From Cyathus striatus (Eukaryota > Basidiomycota > Agaricomycetes > Agaricales > Nidulariaceae): a DNA stretch of 64,000 nucleotides. Each line of letters starts with the position of its first letter. Positions within the stretch are counted from its first letter, which is position 1. A program made the translations under genes and the position numbers. This document shows positions 1 through 12,082 of this stretch, one piece after another. The DNA is taken from positions 8,184,001 to 8,248,000 of the forward strand of contig JAOVFP010000001.1 of NCBI GenBank assembly GCA_025738555.1. The letters run 5' to 3'. The notes under the pieces are model-generated. The model saw nothing but the letters and a program-made list of their open reading frames with translations, was not told the origin of the DNA and did not search any database.

Positions 1-357
1 TTACTATATAAACTACTCCTGTAATGTAGATAGACTTCAGTTTCAAATCAACTATGTTTACACCCTTCTCCCACTTGGGCCTTGAGCCAACTCCGCTATT
101 TTGCCACTTACTCTGCTTTGTTCTAAATACGGAACTGGAAGTCCAAGGGGCGCAACACACAAGTTGAAGCCAATGTTCCACTACTCCCATACTTGTTCAT
201 CATCTCCACACACCCTACTAATGTTGTACAAGTTACTCCGCTATTAGACTATCTACTCCGAGGTTCTTGTCCCTAGTGGAATAGAATGGGACGTGACAAT
301 TAGTACTTCTACATACCCAGAATAACGCACCCAGTACTAGGCTAGGCAATCACATAC
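1..357. other. Unannotated left edge
   Basis: No gene or repeat is recognised here. A splice-donor-like GTATGT on the minus strand at about 352-357 ends the decayed exon to the right, so more of that gene could lie in this stretch, but no continuation reads clearly. Confidence 0.3.
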
Positions 358-988
358 CTTCAGGGAAATACTTTGGACTAGAGGACTCTTGGGCCGCTGG
401 TCCCACCAGATACCGCAATGCATAGCTATTGCGCAGTCTCTCAAATAACCCAGAACCACCATATGTCTCTACTGTGTAAAACTGCTACCATGCAGGAAAC
501 TGCATGCCCCCAGGACTTTGAAACGCACGCTGAACACTTCCTGTGGCACATTGGATAGTGTCATCAGATGCGCCAGTACCAGAAACACCGGTGTCCATTA
601 TATCTGAGTACTTGGCCAGACTTAGCACATGTATTAGCGCGTGTCTTGATGCATGCCTATTAATAGCATGGCGCAGCATTTGATGCATCTCTGAAACAGA
701 GTGCGCCCTCATGGATTCTCATATGGAGGGTCGACCATACCTCTTTAACCATTAGAATGCACTAGGACATTATGACGTACTATTTACTTTACCTATACCA
801 TCACACATGAGACTGCTGCCATGTAATGAAATATATAAGTAGTTAGACATACCTTTAGAATACTTTAAGCACTGCACTGGCTGTACTTCCGTTCTTGCAG
901 TAGAGTACATTCTGAATTGATATTGGAATTCTGAGTATAAATCTGAAATCTGAAAGTCCATTCTGAAAGTATCTGAAAGCAATCGCAC
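358..988 (-). pseudogene. Decayed gene of unknown family
   Basis: Unrecognised. Two blocks on the minus strand read like coding exons. The first (988 to about 853) ends at a GTATGT donor. The second (about 745 to 358) reads through DTGVSGTGASDDTIQCATGS and GGSGLFERLRNSYALRYLVG and ends in another GTATGT donor at 357. The second block holds two in-frame stops, TGA at 719-721 and TAG at 485-487, with plausible protein sequence on both sides of each, so it is broken. The intervening intron would be about 100 bp, longer than usual here. No known domain was identified. The low-complexity but non-random residue use and the donors are the only support, so this is a weak call. Confidence 0.35.
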
Positions 989-1130
989 TATCTACTATTA
1001 AATACATTGTTCATTTTACTATACTTGAAACTCTTGCGCCCTCAAACTAAATATAAATCTAACTTGGAATATATGTTCTTTGTTGGTGGTGTTAATACTA
1101 TGTAAATAAACATTCTCTAAAAGTTAGTCT

Positions 1131-1964
1131 TATCACTGGCTTGATATTCTACATGCTGGGCTGTCTGATATTCACCAATGGCAGTGCATTACTAGTGTGT
1201 CAGATGGACATATTAAAATTTTATTGGGCTCTGAGAAGATTGGTTCTGGCATGGACTTTCCAATGGTTGGTCTTATTGTGCAGTATCAATGTTGTGGGCT
1301 TTCTATTATTTGATGGGAACAGCAGAGAGGTAGAGGAGCTCAAAGTGAAGGAGCAACTGCAACTGGAGTGATCCTTGTGAAGAAATCAATGAGTGGTGAA
1401 GTGTCAGGCTCACCAACCATTAAAAACCCCAAATATGAGGATATAGGCTTTCTTGATCTCATTCAAACTGATCAATGCTTACAGAGGTGCACTGATAAAT
1501 GGCTTGAGAATCCACCTCATACTAATGATGATCCTTGCTATTCATGCACCAACTGCAACCCCCAACTTGCACAACTTACTAATCACTATACATTTATACT
1601 AGAGAACACTTCTAAAGCAACTCATCATCGAATCTCTGACAGAAATGTCCAGATAATCTATGATGCTCTTTTACAGTGGCAGGATGCAACATGGATTTCA
1701 GATTGGAAGGATGAGTGGCCTGCTTATGGATCAGAGGCATTGGTTTCAACACTAGATTTGCATACAATTGCAAAAAAAGCCCTTAACATTAAGGATATTG
1801 ATGACCTTGATGCAGTAGCTTCTATTGTGCATCTTGAGGATCTCTCTCCTTCACTGCTTACTGCACTTCATTCTGTGGTACACCATGTGTGTGGTGATAA
1901 GGCAATAACTGAGATATCAATAGCCCCAAATGTGGAATTAGACATTCCTACTGAACTGCAATAG
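1131..1964 (+). pseudogene. RecQ-like DNA helicase, C-terminal fragment
   Basis: Fragment of a fungal RecQ-type superfamily 2 helicase, an ATP-driven 3'-5' DNA unwinding enzyme. Read in one frame it shows ILHAGLSDIHQ, then KILLGSEKIGSGMDFP (motif V region), VGLIVQYQ and QQRGRGAQ (motif VI region). These are followed by a cysteine-bearing tail (CLQRCTDKW ... CYSCTNC) in the position of the RecQ zinc-binding segment, and about 130 further residues to a natural stop at 1964. The ATPase half (Walker A, DEAH) is missing upstream; the frame meets a stop at 1125-1127 just before the homology begins. An in-frame TGA at 1311-1313 sits between motifs V and VI. It is therefore truncated and broken. It faces the DUF6589 pseudogene tail to tail, with 261 bp between their stops. 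The family call is from remembered motifs. Confidence 0.7.
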
Positions 1965-2225
1965 ATACCATCTGAGTACTCTGAGGCCTTTTAATTTTTA
2001 GGTTAGTGATATTCATCTTTATCTACTCTTGTTTAGTAATACAAAATTTTATAGCAACATTAACTATGTCTCTTTTCCATCTAATTCCATATTTTCAATA
2101 TCATTCCAGTCCTTATTTACTGTACCAAGTATGTACTCCACACCTGTATTTAATTCTGTCTCATCAATCATTCCCTGGTTGATTCCATTTGTTGCCATTG
2201 AAGATTCATCATTAGTATGGCATTC

Positions 2226-4812
2226 TCAAAGCTGTAATTTGTTCCTGGCTAAGTGTTTTTGATGTCCACCACATATACCACTAATACGCTGTAATCCATG
2301 GTAAAATAAATTAATAACAGAATGCATAGATTTTTTATCTTGTTCAAAGTCAAATATGTGATGTTTTTGAATGTGGTGAATAGCAATAGCAACATCAGTC
2401 TTCTGTTGAACATGATTATGCCATTGATTAAGGTCTTCAACTCCTATTTCCTCAAATACAAAGTCAGTTAATTTTTGAACATATTCCATAGCTGGTACTA
2501 TCTTCTCCAATACAGATGGAGAAGCATTTGATCCATGAGCATGTTCTTTTATACGATTATTCAAGTGCTCCACACGGAGATCAGTGGGCTTAAAGTTTTC
2601 TTTTTGTCCATGTGGATTAAAAAACATTCTATTAAATGCCACTTCAGCATATGGGTTTGGCCAATCATGAATTACATTGTGCAAAATTTCCATACACTCA
2701 TTAGCATAGTTGTAACACCCTACTGCATAATACATTGGCATCCAGAATTTAATCATTTGAAGTACATGAGTTGGATGACCTCGCTTAACTGCATCATGCA
2801 TTTCTCAAAGTGTCATTATATCATGAAACAAGAGTATTGAATGACCTGTAACTGTTTCTCCTGAAATTTTCTTTATCTCCAACCTCTCAAGTCGATCAAG
2901 AGGTGGAATAAGAAAATTATCAATTACAGCAGCTAAAATTTCTGTGAGCAATTCAGGGCTTGACTGGATAAAGTTTGACAATTCACTCAATGAAGATGTC
3001 TTTGTAACTACCATACTTGCACTCAGAGCCAGACTTTGAAGGATAACTTCTAGGAATTGCATCCATGCATAGTAATTTATTTTGCATGAATTGATGTCTG
3101 TGCAATTTGGTAATAATTTCTGAAGTGTTGATAAGGAAATAGAGTCCAAACTTCCATCTGTTCCCCAGAAATTTCCAGAAAGAGCTGAAATAAAATTCAT
3201 TTCATAATGCATTAAGCCACCAACTGCATTGATGCTAGAAAGATGATCAAATGCATGAGGAGAAAGATCAACTGCACATTGGTCCTGAGCAGCACAATCA
3301 CATGCAACAGTTAAATGGTCTCCAAGTACTGTAAACATTGTATCTTCAAAGGTTTCCTTTGGTATTGCTAGGACCTTGCCAAAGTAATGCTCAAGTACAA
3401 TCATATTCCCTCTTGTTGATCCTTGCTCTTTGTCAAAGGTTGGAAGATAATATTCTTCAGTCTTCACTGGTTGAATAGCTTTTTTGTCTTCAAACTTTGG
3501 AATCAACTGCTGCAAGCAATTCAGGTTCTCCAAGTTATCCACAATAATATTTTGCACATGTAGTATTGAATTATTTTGGAATGCAGTATGATCAGACTTA
3601 GAGGGAATAATGTCAGTGAGTGCAATGCATGATTTAATTTGATATTGGGTTCCTGCCTTCTCCTTGAATGCAGGTATAGCTATTATATTTTTGGCATTCT
3701 GATTGGTAGGTGTTGGTAGAATAACTAGTAGTGCAGATACCTGATCATGAGTATGAGATTTATGCAGAGCAGTTGACTCCCAAGCTCAAGACATCCAGTT
3801 GAAATTAACATAAGGTAACATCTTGATTTTTGAGGGGTCATTTGCAGCTGTCTTTGCCAATTGACATGCACTCCTGCTTAGTGATTTGATGGCATTAATT
3901 TGAAAGGCATAAGATGAGCAAATACCAAATTGATTAAGCATTTGAACAAGACGTTTGGGCATAGAGTTATCCCAGAAAATCAATGAATTTATAGCTTGAT
4001 GATAGTTAGTTTTCTGACTTCGAAGATTGAGTGCCATTGATGTAATCATTGTGCGACCCTATGTACAATTAGCACTTGACTTTTGTTGAAGTAAAAATAA
4101 TACTTACAAAATCTCTATTCTTTTCTAAATCATTTTCTTGGTGTGGTGTGATGAAAGCCTTAACCAATTTTTGAAAATGTGGAGTCACTTCATCATACAA
4201 TGCCCCAAGGTATTTAATTTGGAATTTATTCACATTTTCAACATTGATTTTAGCAACAGGAAGGTGAAGCTCTTCTGCTTTCTGTGGATGTGGTCCAATA
4301 GATGCCCTATAGGTGAGATTGCTACTTTCATGAGCACATATAATAGTTGCTTTCTCCATGATCCATTCTACCATTGCATTATCTTTTTGTCCCACACAAT
4401 GATTCCACCAGTTTTCCATCATCTTGATATGTGAATTCTCAGCATAAAACATTCCAGCTGATGCCTTTAGAGACATATCTTCTGATTTGAAAAGGCCACT
4501 GAGAAATTCAGCCAAGGACAATCTAGAGTACATCTTTTGCATATGTGCAATAATTCCAAGAACCTTTTGATCTAAAGTTGTTGCTGGTGCTCTCTCTTTC
4601 TTAACCTCAAAATCTTTATCATTGGGATCTTCCTCTAATAGCTCTGAGCTTGGATTTAATGCCAGAAGATGTTCATCATGTAAAACAGGGTTAATAGGCA
4701 ATGGAGATGAAGGTGGTAGGCCAGGGGAAGTCATTGCTTCAGGTTCACTGTAATCAGAATGGAAATGCATCCCTTCAGGGAAATAAACACCAAATTTAGG
4801 TAGCTGAGGCAT
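2226..4812 (-). pseudogene. DUF6589-type protein, broken by two TGA codons
   Basis: A DUF6589 gene, a basidiomycete family of about 900 residues whose function is unknown. Exon 1 (4812-4108) starts MPQLPKFGVYF and includes TTLDQKVLGIIAHM. A 49-bp intron (4059-4107, GTAAGT...ATAG) joins in phase to LNLRSQKTNYHQAINSLIFW and PKRLVQMLNQFGICSSYAFQ. The frame then runs to 2226 through FNRMFFNPHGQKENF, RVEHLNNRIKEHAHGSNASP and a helical C terminus. Only two stops interrupt it, both TGA: 3786-3788 (after NFNWMS, before AWESTALHK) and 2805-2807 (between HDIMTL and EMHDAVKRGH). Arginine would fit both places, so CGA to TGA transitions are the likely cause. Apart from these the gene is full length, which suggests recent decay. 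Confidence 0.75.
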
Positions 4813-5210
4813 AATATTGAAAGTAGAACAAGCAGGATATTGAGGATAGATGAAGGAGTGGAATGTAGATGTGAATGCGCATGCAACGCGTGCGCAATGC
4901 GGATGAGATTGTATCGTGATGCTGACTAATTACATTACTAATACTCGAAAACGCACGCGGACGAGCATCTGCGAAGCCCGAGAACACTGAATGCATACCC
5001 CTGCTAACGTTGCTCATTTTATCCTAGTGTTGCTCCAAGGTGAGGTGAAGTCGTTCCAAGGTCTCAGCTATTTCACCTCAAGGTAACTTGAGGTATTACC
5101 AAGGTACCTTGGAAACCAACATTGTCTGACTAACAGAATGTAGTGTCATGTGAGATTAAGTGTAACTAGCGTACATTTACACTGTTTTTAGTCTTACTAT
5201 TACTACTAAA
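4813..5210. other. Spacer with short inverted motifs
   Basis: No gene. Holds several inverted and direct copies of a CCAAGGT/ACCTTGG-type word, including a perfect 14-bp palindrome, CCAAGGTACCTTGG, at 5099-5112. These may belong to the 3' end of the hAT element that starts at 5211, but no matching terminal repeat was found on its other side. Confidence 0.35.
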
Positions 5211-8200
5211 TTACTCCTGTGATAAATCAATTAAAGATTCCAACTCGTCAATTTCCCCTGCCATTATCATTTCCTCCATAACTGATGAGTCGATGTCAAT
5301 AACTGTGGCACATTCTTCTTCAGTCACCAAGAGACCTTCAGTGAAATTGAGGCAATTAGAACAAGTGGAGTACTTGAGAATTTGAAGCTTCTCCATCATA
5401 TCTGAGTCTAACTGTGATCGATGATGGCTGTCAGTTTCTTTGCTGGATGAAAATACACGTTCACATGGTACTGCAGAAGCTTGAGCAGGAAGAATGTCAA
5501 GTGCGATACGATAGAGTAAAGGAAACTCAAATTTTCGACTCTAAGCCATTGTAAATTATTAGTATTGAATCGAAGAGAAAATGTTGAGTAAATCAATTAC
5601 CTGCCAAAATATAACAAGATCTAGCTCCTCAATTTCTTTTGGATCTGTAATAATCCCTGCAGCTATCCACCGATTTAACTCTTCTTCAATAGCAGCAGTA
5701 TCTTGAGCCACCAGATGTGCTTCGGTCATTTGAACAGAAGAAACATCTTCTACAGGCTGAGGAAGCGAGCTGTTCAGTCTTAAACTACCTGAAGATAGAC
5801 TCCTCGCAAGCACATTCAGTCTTGCATGACCACTTGTTTGCGCCTGTGCTGCACGAGATGGTATGTTAATTTTATGCCGTCCTACAACTGCTGGTGTCTT
5901 CATGTTTGCGGTACGCATAGCTCGCCGATGTCTTAACATCTGCAGTGGCAATGTCACCATTAGTTACTTTAACATAATTTACACACTATAAATGACTTAC
6001 CAGATCATGTAGTGCTCACATGGCTTCCAACTTCTCTTCTTCAGTCAAAGCACCCACTGCCCATTGTAGCTTCATTGTTGGATTGATAACTATCAGACTA
6101 AAATAAGAAATTGTCACATATATATGTAGAATGGTTACCCATTGCTAAGACATAAGCCTTTGTGTGACATGCTTTTGCCATGTATTCTTCAAGCTTCTTA
6201 ATTGATGCTGTGACACCATGTGCAATTCCTGGAAGTAGACCCTTCTCATCTTGTAACATTTGGCGGAGCTGTTCAAAAACAGGTAGGACAAGTGACAGTG
6301 TCGGGGTTTTCTCTTGAGATACTATTTGTTGAGTAATGTGAAATATGTTGAGGAAGTAACGGATATCATTCAAAACAATAAGTTGTGATTCAGATAATAT
6401 AAGTTTCCAGAGGTCAGACTTAGCGTCACTTTCTGATACCATTAATTTGATAGCCTAAGAAGGTATAAATTATGTTAGATTAAAATCAAATTGTATGAGT
6501 AACACTCACTGGGTAAAGTGTAAACACTTGGTCTATCATCAAAAAAGTTGAAGACCATCTGGTATCAACATCACACAATAACTCCAATTCTGGTAGCTTG
6601 TCTTCGCCGAATAAACCATTTTCATTTCCATATTGAATGGCATTTCGAAGCGCCATGCGACGCTGATCAGATGCATGACATGCATTCACAAGTTTACAAG
6701 CAGCCCCAACAACATCTGAATCAAGGGCAATGCGGTAGGCCACATCAGTACCCCTATTGATTTCTTCACATTCTTCAGATATATATTCCTGTGGAACCTC
6801 TGTGTCATCCTTTGGAATCGTCGTCATATACTTAAGACCTGTCTTCACGCATATATTATTGACATGAGGAAAGCACCTGAATATTATTTAAGCCATTGAA
6901 CTAGTAAACTCGAGAAAATAGAATGTACCATATATGATTTTCCACATGATCAAACTCAATGAAATCATTTTTTTCACTCATCTGTCGAGCTAGTGCCACC
7001 ATCATTGTGTTATTATTTGATGCATTGTCGAGTGTCACCATACCAATCTATCACAATGTTAGGTACCAAAAATAAGGTGCTAGATAATACTAACCTTTCA
7101 TAATATCCCAAGTTCCTTTAGAATTTTCATAGCTTCCTCAGCCATGTTTTCCCCTGTGTGACTTCCATGAAGGGCTCGAAAAGCAACAAGCTGGCTTCGA
7201 AGAATAAGCTGATTGTCAGAGGATATTGTCAAATAATGAACAGTCATGCCCATATGCGGACACAGGTTCTGTCTGGACCAAATGTCACTTGTAACTGAGA
7301 CATTTCCTAGTGCATTCTTAGACAATGGTGTAAGTAATTATCATGTTGAAAAATGGGCTCTTACTCGAATTTCCTCTGCCATTTTGTTATACTCCTGCTC
7401 AAACTGCTCTTTGATTAAATCTGCCACCTTTTTTCGGTGAGGGATATCATTTTCTGTAATGTCAGCATTTAAAAAAAGGAGCAAGTCTCGTAGTTCTGGA
7501 CATTCAACAACATTCATGGACTAGAAACAAATTGGGTGTTAGTAATATGAAATGAAACAAAAATTTAACAGAAATTTACCTGGTCATCAACCACAATCCA
7601 CCTAGCTAATCGTGTATAAAACCCATCCAGTGTGAACATCTCACGGTCAGCTCGTACTCCAGTAAATGCATTTTGAGACCGCTTTCCTCCATTGCGCACA
7701 ATATCCTCCCAACCTTTGAGCTTCTCCTTCATAACAGTTTCACTGTATACCTTCCAATGCTTCTCATGAAGATGTGTATGAATTGCAGAAGTTTGACCCT
7801 CTGTACACTTCCACACAGAGCGGTTATTTCCCCTGTATAAATATGAGGTAAGTAATTGATGAATTAAAGAGGAAAATTACAGCACTTACTTGCACAGTCG
7901 ACAAGCAATGAAGGCTGCATCCCTGGGACGTATCTTCGACAGCTTAATATCCTTCGGAATCTCCACAATATCCACCTTGTCCTTTGATGAAACTGGGATA
8001 ATGAAATACCAAACGTCACTTGCTGTTTTCACCTTGGTCGCAGGATTCCCAACCCAGGTGTCAGAGATTATTGATCCATAGTTAGTGTCAATAAAATCTT
8101 TGGATCGAATGGTATCATTCGGAACACTCCCCATACGCAGAGGTGAAACCGTGGTTGCTGTTTGGGGACCAAGTTGCCTGGTACCACCTGAATGCATTAG

Positions 8201-8441
8201 CACAAATTTAGTCTTTAGATAATGGAAACAACTATTCAAATGAAATACAGTACACACCTTCAGCACTATAACTCGGAAGATTTTCTTGATTTCCAATCCG
8301 AGCTCGTTTGGAAACTGATCCAGTGGAATCAAGAGTGGCTCGCTGGCGCTTTTCAGGAGTTATAAATGACGAAGAAATGACTAAAGGATCATTGAAGGGG
8401 CTGTGGTTCCCATAATGCTGTTGGGAATGAGCATACTGCAT
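5211..8441 (-). pseudogene. hAT-superfamily transposase, two in-frame TGA codons
   Basis: hAT cut-and-paste transposase. Eleven exons can be joined in phase: 8441-8258, 8187-7890, 7832-7580, 7520-7365, 7316-7095, 7047-6929, 6876-6510, 6454-6139, 6089-6001, 5939-5601, 5540-5211. In order they give a Ser/Pro-rich N terminus, a BED-like zinc finger (CRLCKGNNRSVWKC ... HTHLHEKHW) across exons 2-3, the catalytic core (NVSVTSDIWSRQ with the first Asp; IGMVTLDNASNNNTMM with the second), LLCDVDTRWSSTFLMIDQV, and the C-terminal dimerisation block (LDILPAQASAVPCERVFSSS). TGA codons interrupt it at 7098-7100 (after KELGIL) and 6016-6018 (between LEAM and ALHDL). Arginine would fit the second well. All splice sites survive. 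The start at 8441 is the only Met in the open frame; the frame closes upstream at 8562, inside an inserted MITE, so the original 5' end may have been displaced. Confidence 0.88.
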
Positions 8442-8539
8442 ATATAAGTATGGGTTTGATGGTTGAATATAATACGGCTGGTGCAGATTTGAAGGTGTTG
8501 GACTTGCATTTTGCTGTTCAACGTGAATACGAGAGGATA

Positions 8540-8816
8540 CTGGAGACTTTCGACCACTTGTTCACGGCTTCTGGTGCGTGACGCGAAAAATTGGTTTGAC
8601 CAAGTGTTCAAACCCTGCGCTGGTACGTGACACCTGGTGGTTCTGTTCATGCCCCTACAGCCGCCCGGCACGGGCGGAAAAATCGGCTAAGTAAGCGCCG
8701 TATTTGTCTCAAAACTTATGTTCATAGCAGCCTGTGACGCGTGACAAATGCACTCAAGTGTTCAGTTCAAACGCCCTGCGTGACGCGTGACTGAACACTT
8801 GGTCGAAAGAGTCCAG
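8540..8816. mobile_element. 277-bp MITE with TA target duplication
   Basis: A short non-coding element with imperfect terminal inverted repeats of about 25 bp. The left end begins CTGGAGACTTTCGACC and the right end, read inwards, CTGGACTCTTTCGACC. It is flanked by TA on both sides (8538-8539 and 8817-8818). The interior is built from repeated GTGACGCGTGAC and CAAGTGTTCA words in both orientations, so the single strand could fold extensively. TA duplication points to Tc1/mariner-type mobilisation (inference). It lies about 100 bp upstream of the first hAT exon and ends that exon's open frame. Confidence 0.6.
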
Positions 8817-8819
8817 TAG

Positions 8820-9815
8820 TGGGGAACGTGTATAATCTGTGAAATTAGACATGGAAGAGTTCTTGTGGTATACACCAAGTTCATACAAGAACCGTCCTTT
8901 TATACAGTACACACACCTTGATTTTGTCGTCCATTGCAGGTAAGTTGAAGAGTTTTGCTTTCTGTTTCAGAACTGTGTTCTGAGTCACAGCCCTTACTCT
9001 CCGACCCAACTCCGACCCGAGTCTCTCTCCCTCTCATGCTTATACTTATATTGTTCTGCTTTCCTCTCCTATCACGATACCCAATATGCAGCACTCACAC
9101 AACGTCAGCAAGCTCAACGTTGGCTCAACGACAACAACACATATACTTCCCATGATCTGGAGGAGAGACGAGTCCTGAGTGAAGTAAATCTGACTTCTTC
9201 TCGAGTGCTGAGTGTGGAACACAAGAGCCTACGAGGGTAAGGCGAGAGAGGAGGAGAGATGGAATCTGAGCCGGGGAGAAGCATAATGTGAGGACTGCTA
9301 CTGTGTCTGGTCTGGGGAGAGATACGAAGCGCGTTTTTGGTGGGGGCTTTGTATCCTGTTCCGTCAATGTTCCAGTTGCTCTTAGCTTCGCATCTCATAC
9401 TACAGTTCCTGTTCTCATCGCCCTATGCATCGACATCTTTCTCGTCCTCTTCTCTCGTCCCATGAGCACAGACACCGTCATAAGTGCTATCATCGAAAGT
9501 CAGAGCACATACCAGATACTACTCCAACATACCCCTTTCGCCGATATCGTCCGTACTCGAATCCGATTAAGCTTACGAGGGGATGGAGGAGCGTTAGTGC
9601 CAGATGCCGTCGCCTGGAACTGGGTTGGGATCTCGTTCTTCCAGTTCGTTTTCGGCTCAAGTTCAGGGATTAAGTACGAGGGGAATCGTCGCGTTTGTGT
9701 CTAGTATTACTACGGAGTACTGCCTTTATCGCTCTACTACTTTCCTTTCTACTCCGTTATCTCAGTGCAGATAACGCCTAGAGGCATGCTCAGAGTATTC
9801 ACCCGATCCATGGGC
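8820..9815 (+). repeat. Dispersed repeat C, copy 1
   Basis: From about 8,950 to 9,720 this stretch matches 29,040-29,900 in the same orientation. Both carry TGATCTGG(A/G)GGAG followed by GAGTCCTG(A/C)GTGAAGTA, then a segment whose plus-strand reading gives ADIVRTRIR here and EDIVYIRIR in copy 2. The shared peptide suggests a decayed coding origin, but no family was recognised. A 138-codon open frame (9288-9704) lies in it, interrupted in the other copy, so it is not called as a gene. 8,820-8,950 holds nothing recognised. Confidence 0.4.
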
Positions 9816-9979
9816 CGGGGGTCACAGATGCAGACTGAAGTATGGTGTAAGTGTTAGCTGGGACATGACAGACTCCACCTGTACCACGTCGGAAACAAAA
9901 TTTACCTGAGTTACGTTTGAGCTTTGATATGAATTACGGATCCAGGATACATGTACTATTCTTCTAAGGTAATAGTGTA

Positions 9980-11804
9980 GTATCAACCATTGATTCCCTC
10001 TACCTCTCTGCAAGTCTATACCAGATCCATTTCTGGTTCTTGTTCAGAGTTGTTGGTTACGGCAAGCACTGGATGAGCAAAAAATATTGACTGTGACACG
10101 GAGGGAGCACTTCCACTACCGTCTAAGTCTGACATTTTTCTTAAATTCAATAATAACCGAGATCCCTGAAAACTTCTAAATGTTAGTCCTTGGAATAAAT
10201 GCATTATAACTGACCGTAAATGACAGCATTGCATTGAACCACCTGTAATAGTATGAGAAAGATTTAGACCAACAGTACTACCGATGAGATTTACGGAGTG
10301 AAGTAGATATTAAATGTTAGTCCTCTGGGATCAATGACGCTCCATGTCTGAAGTAACGCAAATACTAAAGAATATTTTAATTAGAACGCTACTTCCCTAA
10401 ACATATTTCGAGACATCTCTCACCAAATAAAACGAAGAAAAACAGTGTTCCATCAAGCATAAAGGAAGCTAGAATAGGGAAGTTGCTTCTTATGCTCGTC
10501 AAAATATTTCGCAGTCCTCCTTGAGCAATATTGATATCCTTCCAAAATCGGACAATAGTAAGAATAAACATAGTTGCTATTGACGTGATCTAAGTTCATC
10601 CTTGTGGAAAGTTGGATTATACATACAATGGACGGCCAGTGTGACTCCAAAATAGATGGTTTCCAGCCTTTCGAGAAAGGTTGCATTGTCAGGGATGTTC
10701 TCCATGCATACCAATCCTGGAATTTCAAGAAGATTTTTACTATATGCAATGGAATATAGTATGGAAGACGTGAGGAGTATCTAAAAATGATGATTAGAGC
10801 GCAACAATTACAATGTGGTAGACAGTTAAATATAACACACCGAAAACTGTGCTAGTAAATTTACGCATGCGCTTTAGTCCCAGTCGACTAATGGTATTAC
10901 AACTTACCAAGGTAACATAGTCCTAAAAACACCACTACTATTGTCATTTTATGATTAGTAAATATATAATTGTTGGATGGAGTGCACACTTTTTCTGTTG
11001 TTCCCATAACATGCACTAACTCGTAATGCAAAGATAAGATCCACTGCAGTATTTAATATTAATGACCCCCTCTATATGAATGCTGTTACTTTCATGAAGC
11101 AGAATAAAATGGAATTCCATACAGCTCATTAAACCAGTAAGCTTCTCGACAGCTACGACGTTAGGTTAGAGTATAATAAACCCAATTCTTCTTATATAAT
11201 TACAACTTAGTTCGCAGATTCAGTTTAGCAGACAGTAAATTGATGCGGAATTACTGACATTGAGTGATACGTTTCCGAATAAGTCAAAGAAAGGTGCTAG
11301 AGTAAACATAATTCAGCTATAAAAAAAACCACATTGATGAAATGCTTTCATACGAATGAATGTGTCAATTCTGTAGGACTCAGAAATGTGTCGTTTTAAT
11401 AAAGAAGTAACACTTACAAGAGATACAGAAGACAGTAGTATCTTGAAATGATGTACAGAACCTTAGGAATAGACCATTTCATTCCACTGAATAAAGGGGA
11501 ATAATGCCTTTAAGATATATGTTCAATTGCCTAATGGGGAGACCCTCACCACCAAATGTATTTCACCTGCACGATGTCAGCTTTTATATGTAACTTCCAT
11601 AATATGCGAATAATTGCACCTCATCAAAAAAGCAGTAAACAATATCATATGCGAGCGAAGATATAACAGAAACTAGAACATAAAGAGCAGGAACTTGTAA
11701 TATTGAACATATAATGACGTACTGTAGACAGCATTTATTATTCGGTCTTCGTGAGTAGTGCTAATTATGTCGTCGAAGGTATAGCCGAAGTAAGCGTCGC
11801 TCAT
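9980..11804 (-). pseudogene. DUF6533-like membrane protein, decayed copy 1
   Basis: First of three decayed copies of a gene resembling the fungal DUF6533-type multi-pass membrane proteins, whose function is unknown. The start is taken at 11804 (MSDAYFGYTFDDIIS) because all three copies align there. Recognisable blocks include TSLYVQYYK near the N terminus, the segment FILTIVRFWKDINIAQGG followed by LASFMLDGTLFFFVLF (10,389-10,571), LQCCHLRSVI, and the C-terminal SRLLLNLRKMSDLDGSGS ... SVSQSIFFAHPVL (10,016-10,140). Stops and frame changes between blocks make it non-functional. The family call depends on the pattern of hydrophobic segments and the S(R/H)(L/V)LLNLR motif and is moderate. Confidence 0.5.
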
Positions 11805-12082
11805 GATGGAGTTTGTATGGTGGACACTGCACTGAGATCAATTATTTATATATAAGTTTGCGCTAACGGCTAATGACGGGACCTGTTAGTACCTCAAAAC
11901 ACACTGTGCGTACTAGCAAGTACTAGCCAGAGGCATCTTAGTGTTTCACAGAAACAAGAGAGTTGAGATCCATGCGTTAAGGAACTTGTATTCTAACTGA
12001 AATGATGAAAATATAATCTTCTAATCCAAATTAAAATATCAGCCCCCTTTTTTTCAAAAACGACCGAAAGAAAGAGATCCGG
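11805..12082 (-). promoter_or_regulatory. Conserved upstream region of DUF6533-like copy 1
   Basis: About 60 bp upstream of the start (minus-strand gene) lies an AT-rich block, ATTTATATATAAG at about 11,844. The two other copies carry related TA-rich blocks at the same distance (about 17,700 and 33,625). Position and conservation suggest a former core promoter. Confidence 0.3.

Noticed and set aside
5025..5112. Terminal inverted repeat of the hAT element
   Set aside because: Palindromic words exist here, but no matching sequence was found beyond the 5' end of the gene, so no element limits were assigned.
1131..7100. TGA read as a sense codon in these genes
   Set aside because: The intact Harbinger and cargo genes do not use in-frame TGA, and mutation of CpG sites explains the pattern more simply.
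9288..9704. 138-codon plus-strand frame as a membrane protein
   Set aside because: It lies in dispersed repeat C and the homologous stretch in copy 2 does not keep the frame; only a nine-residue word is shared.
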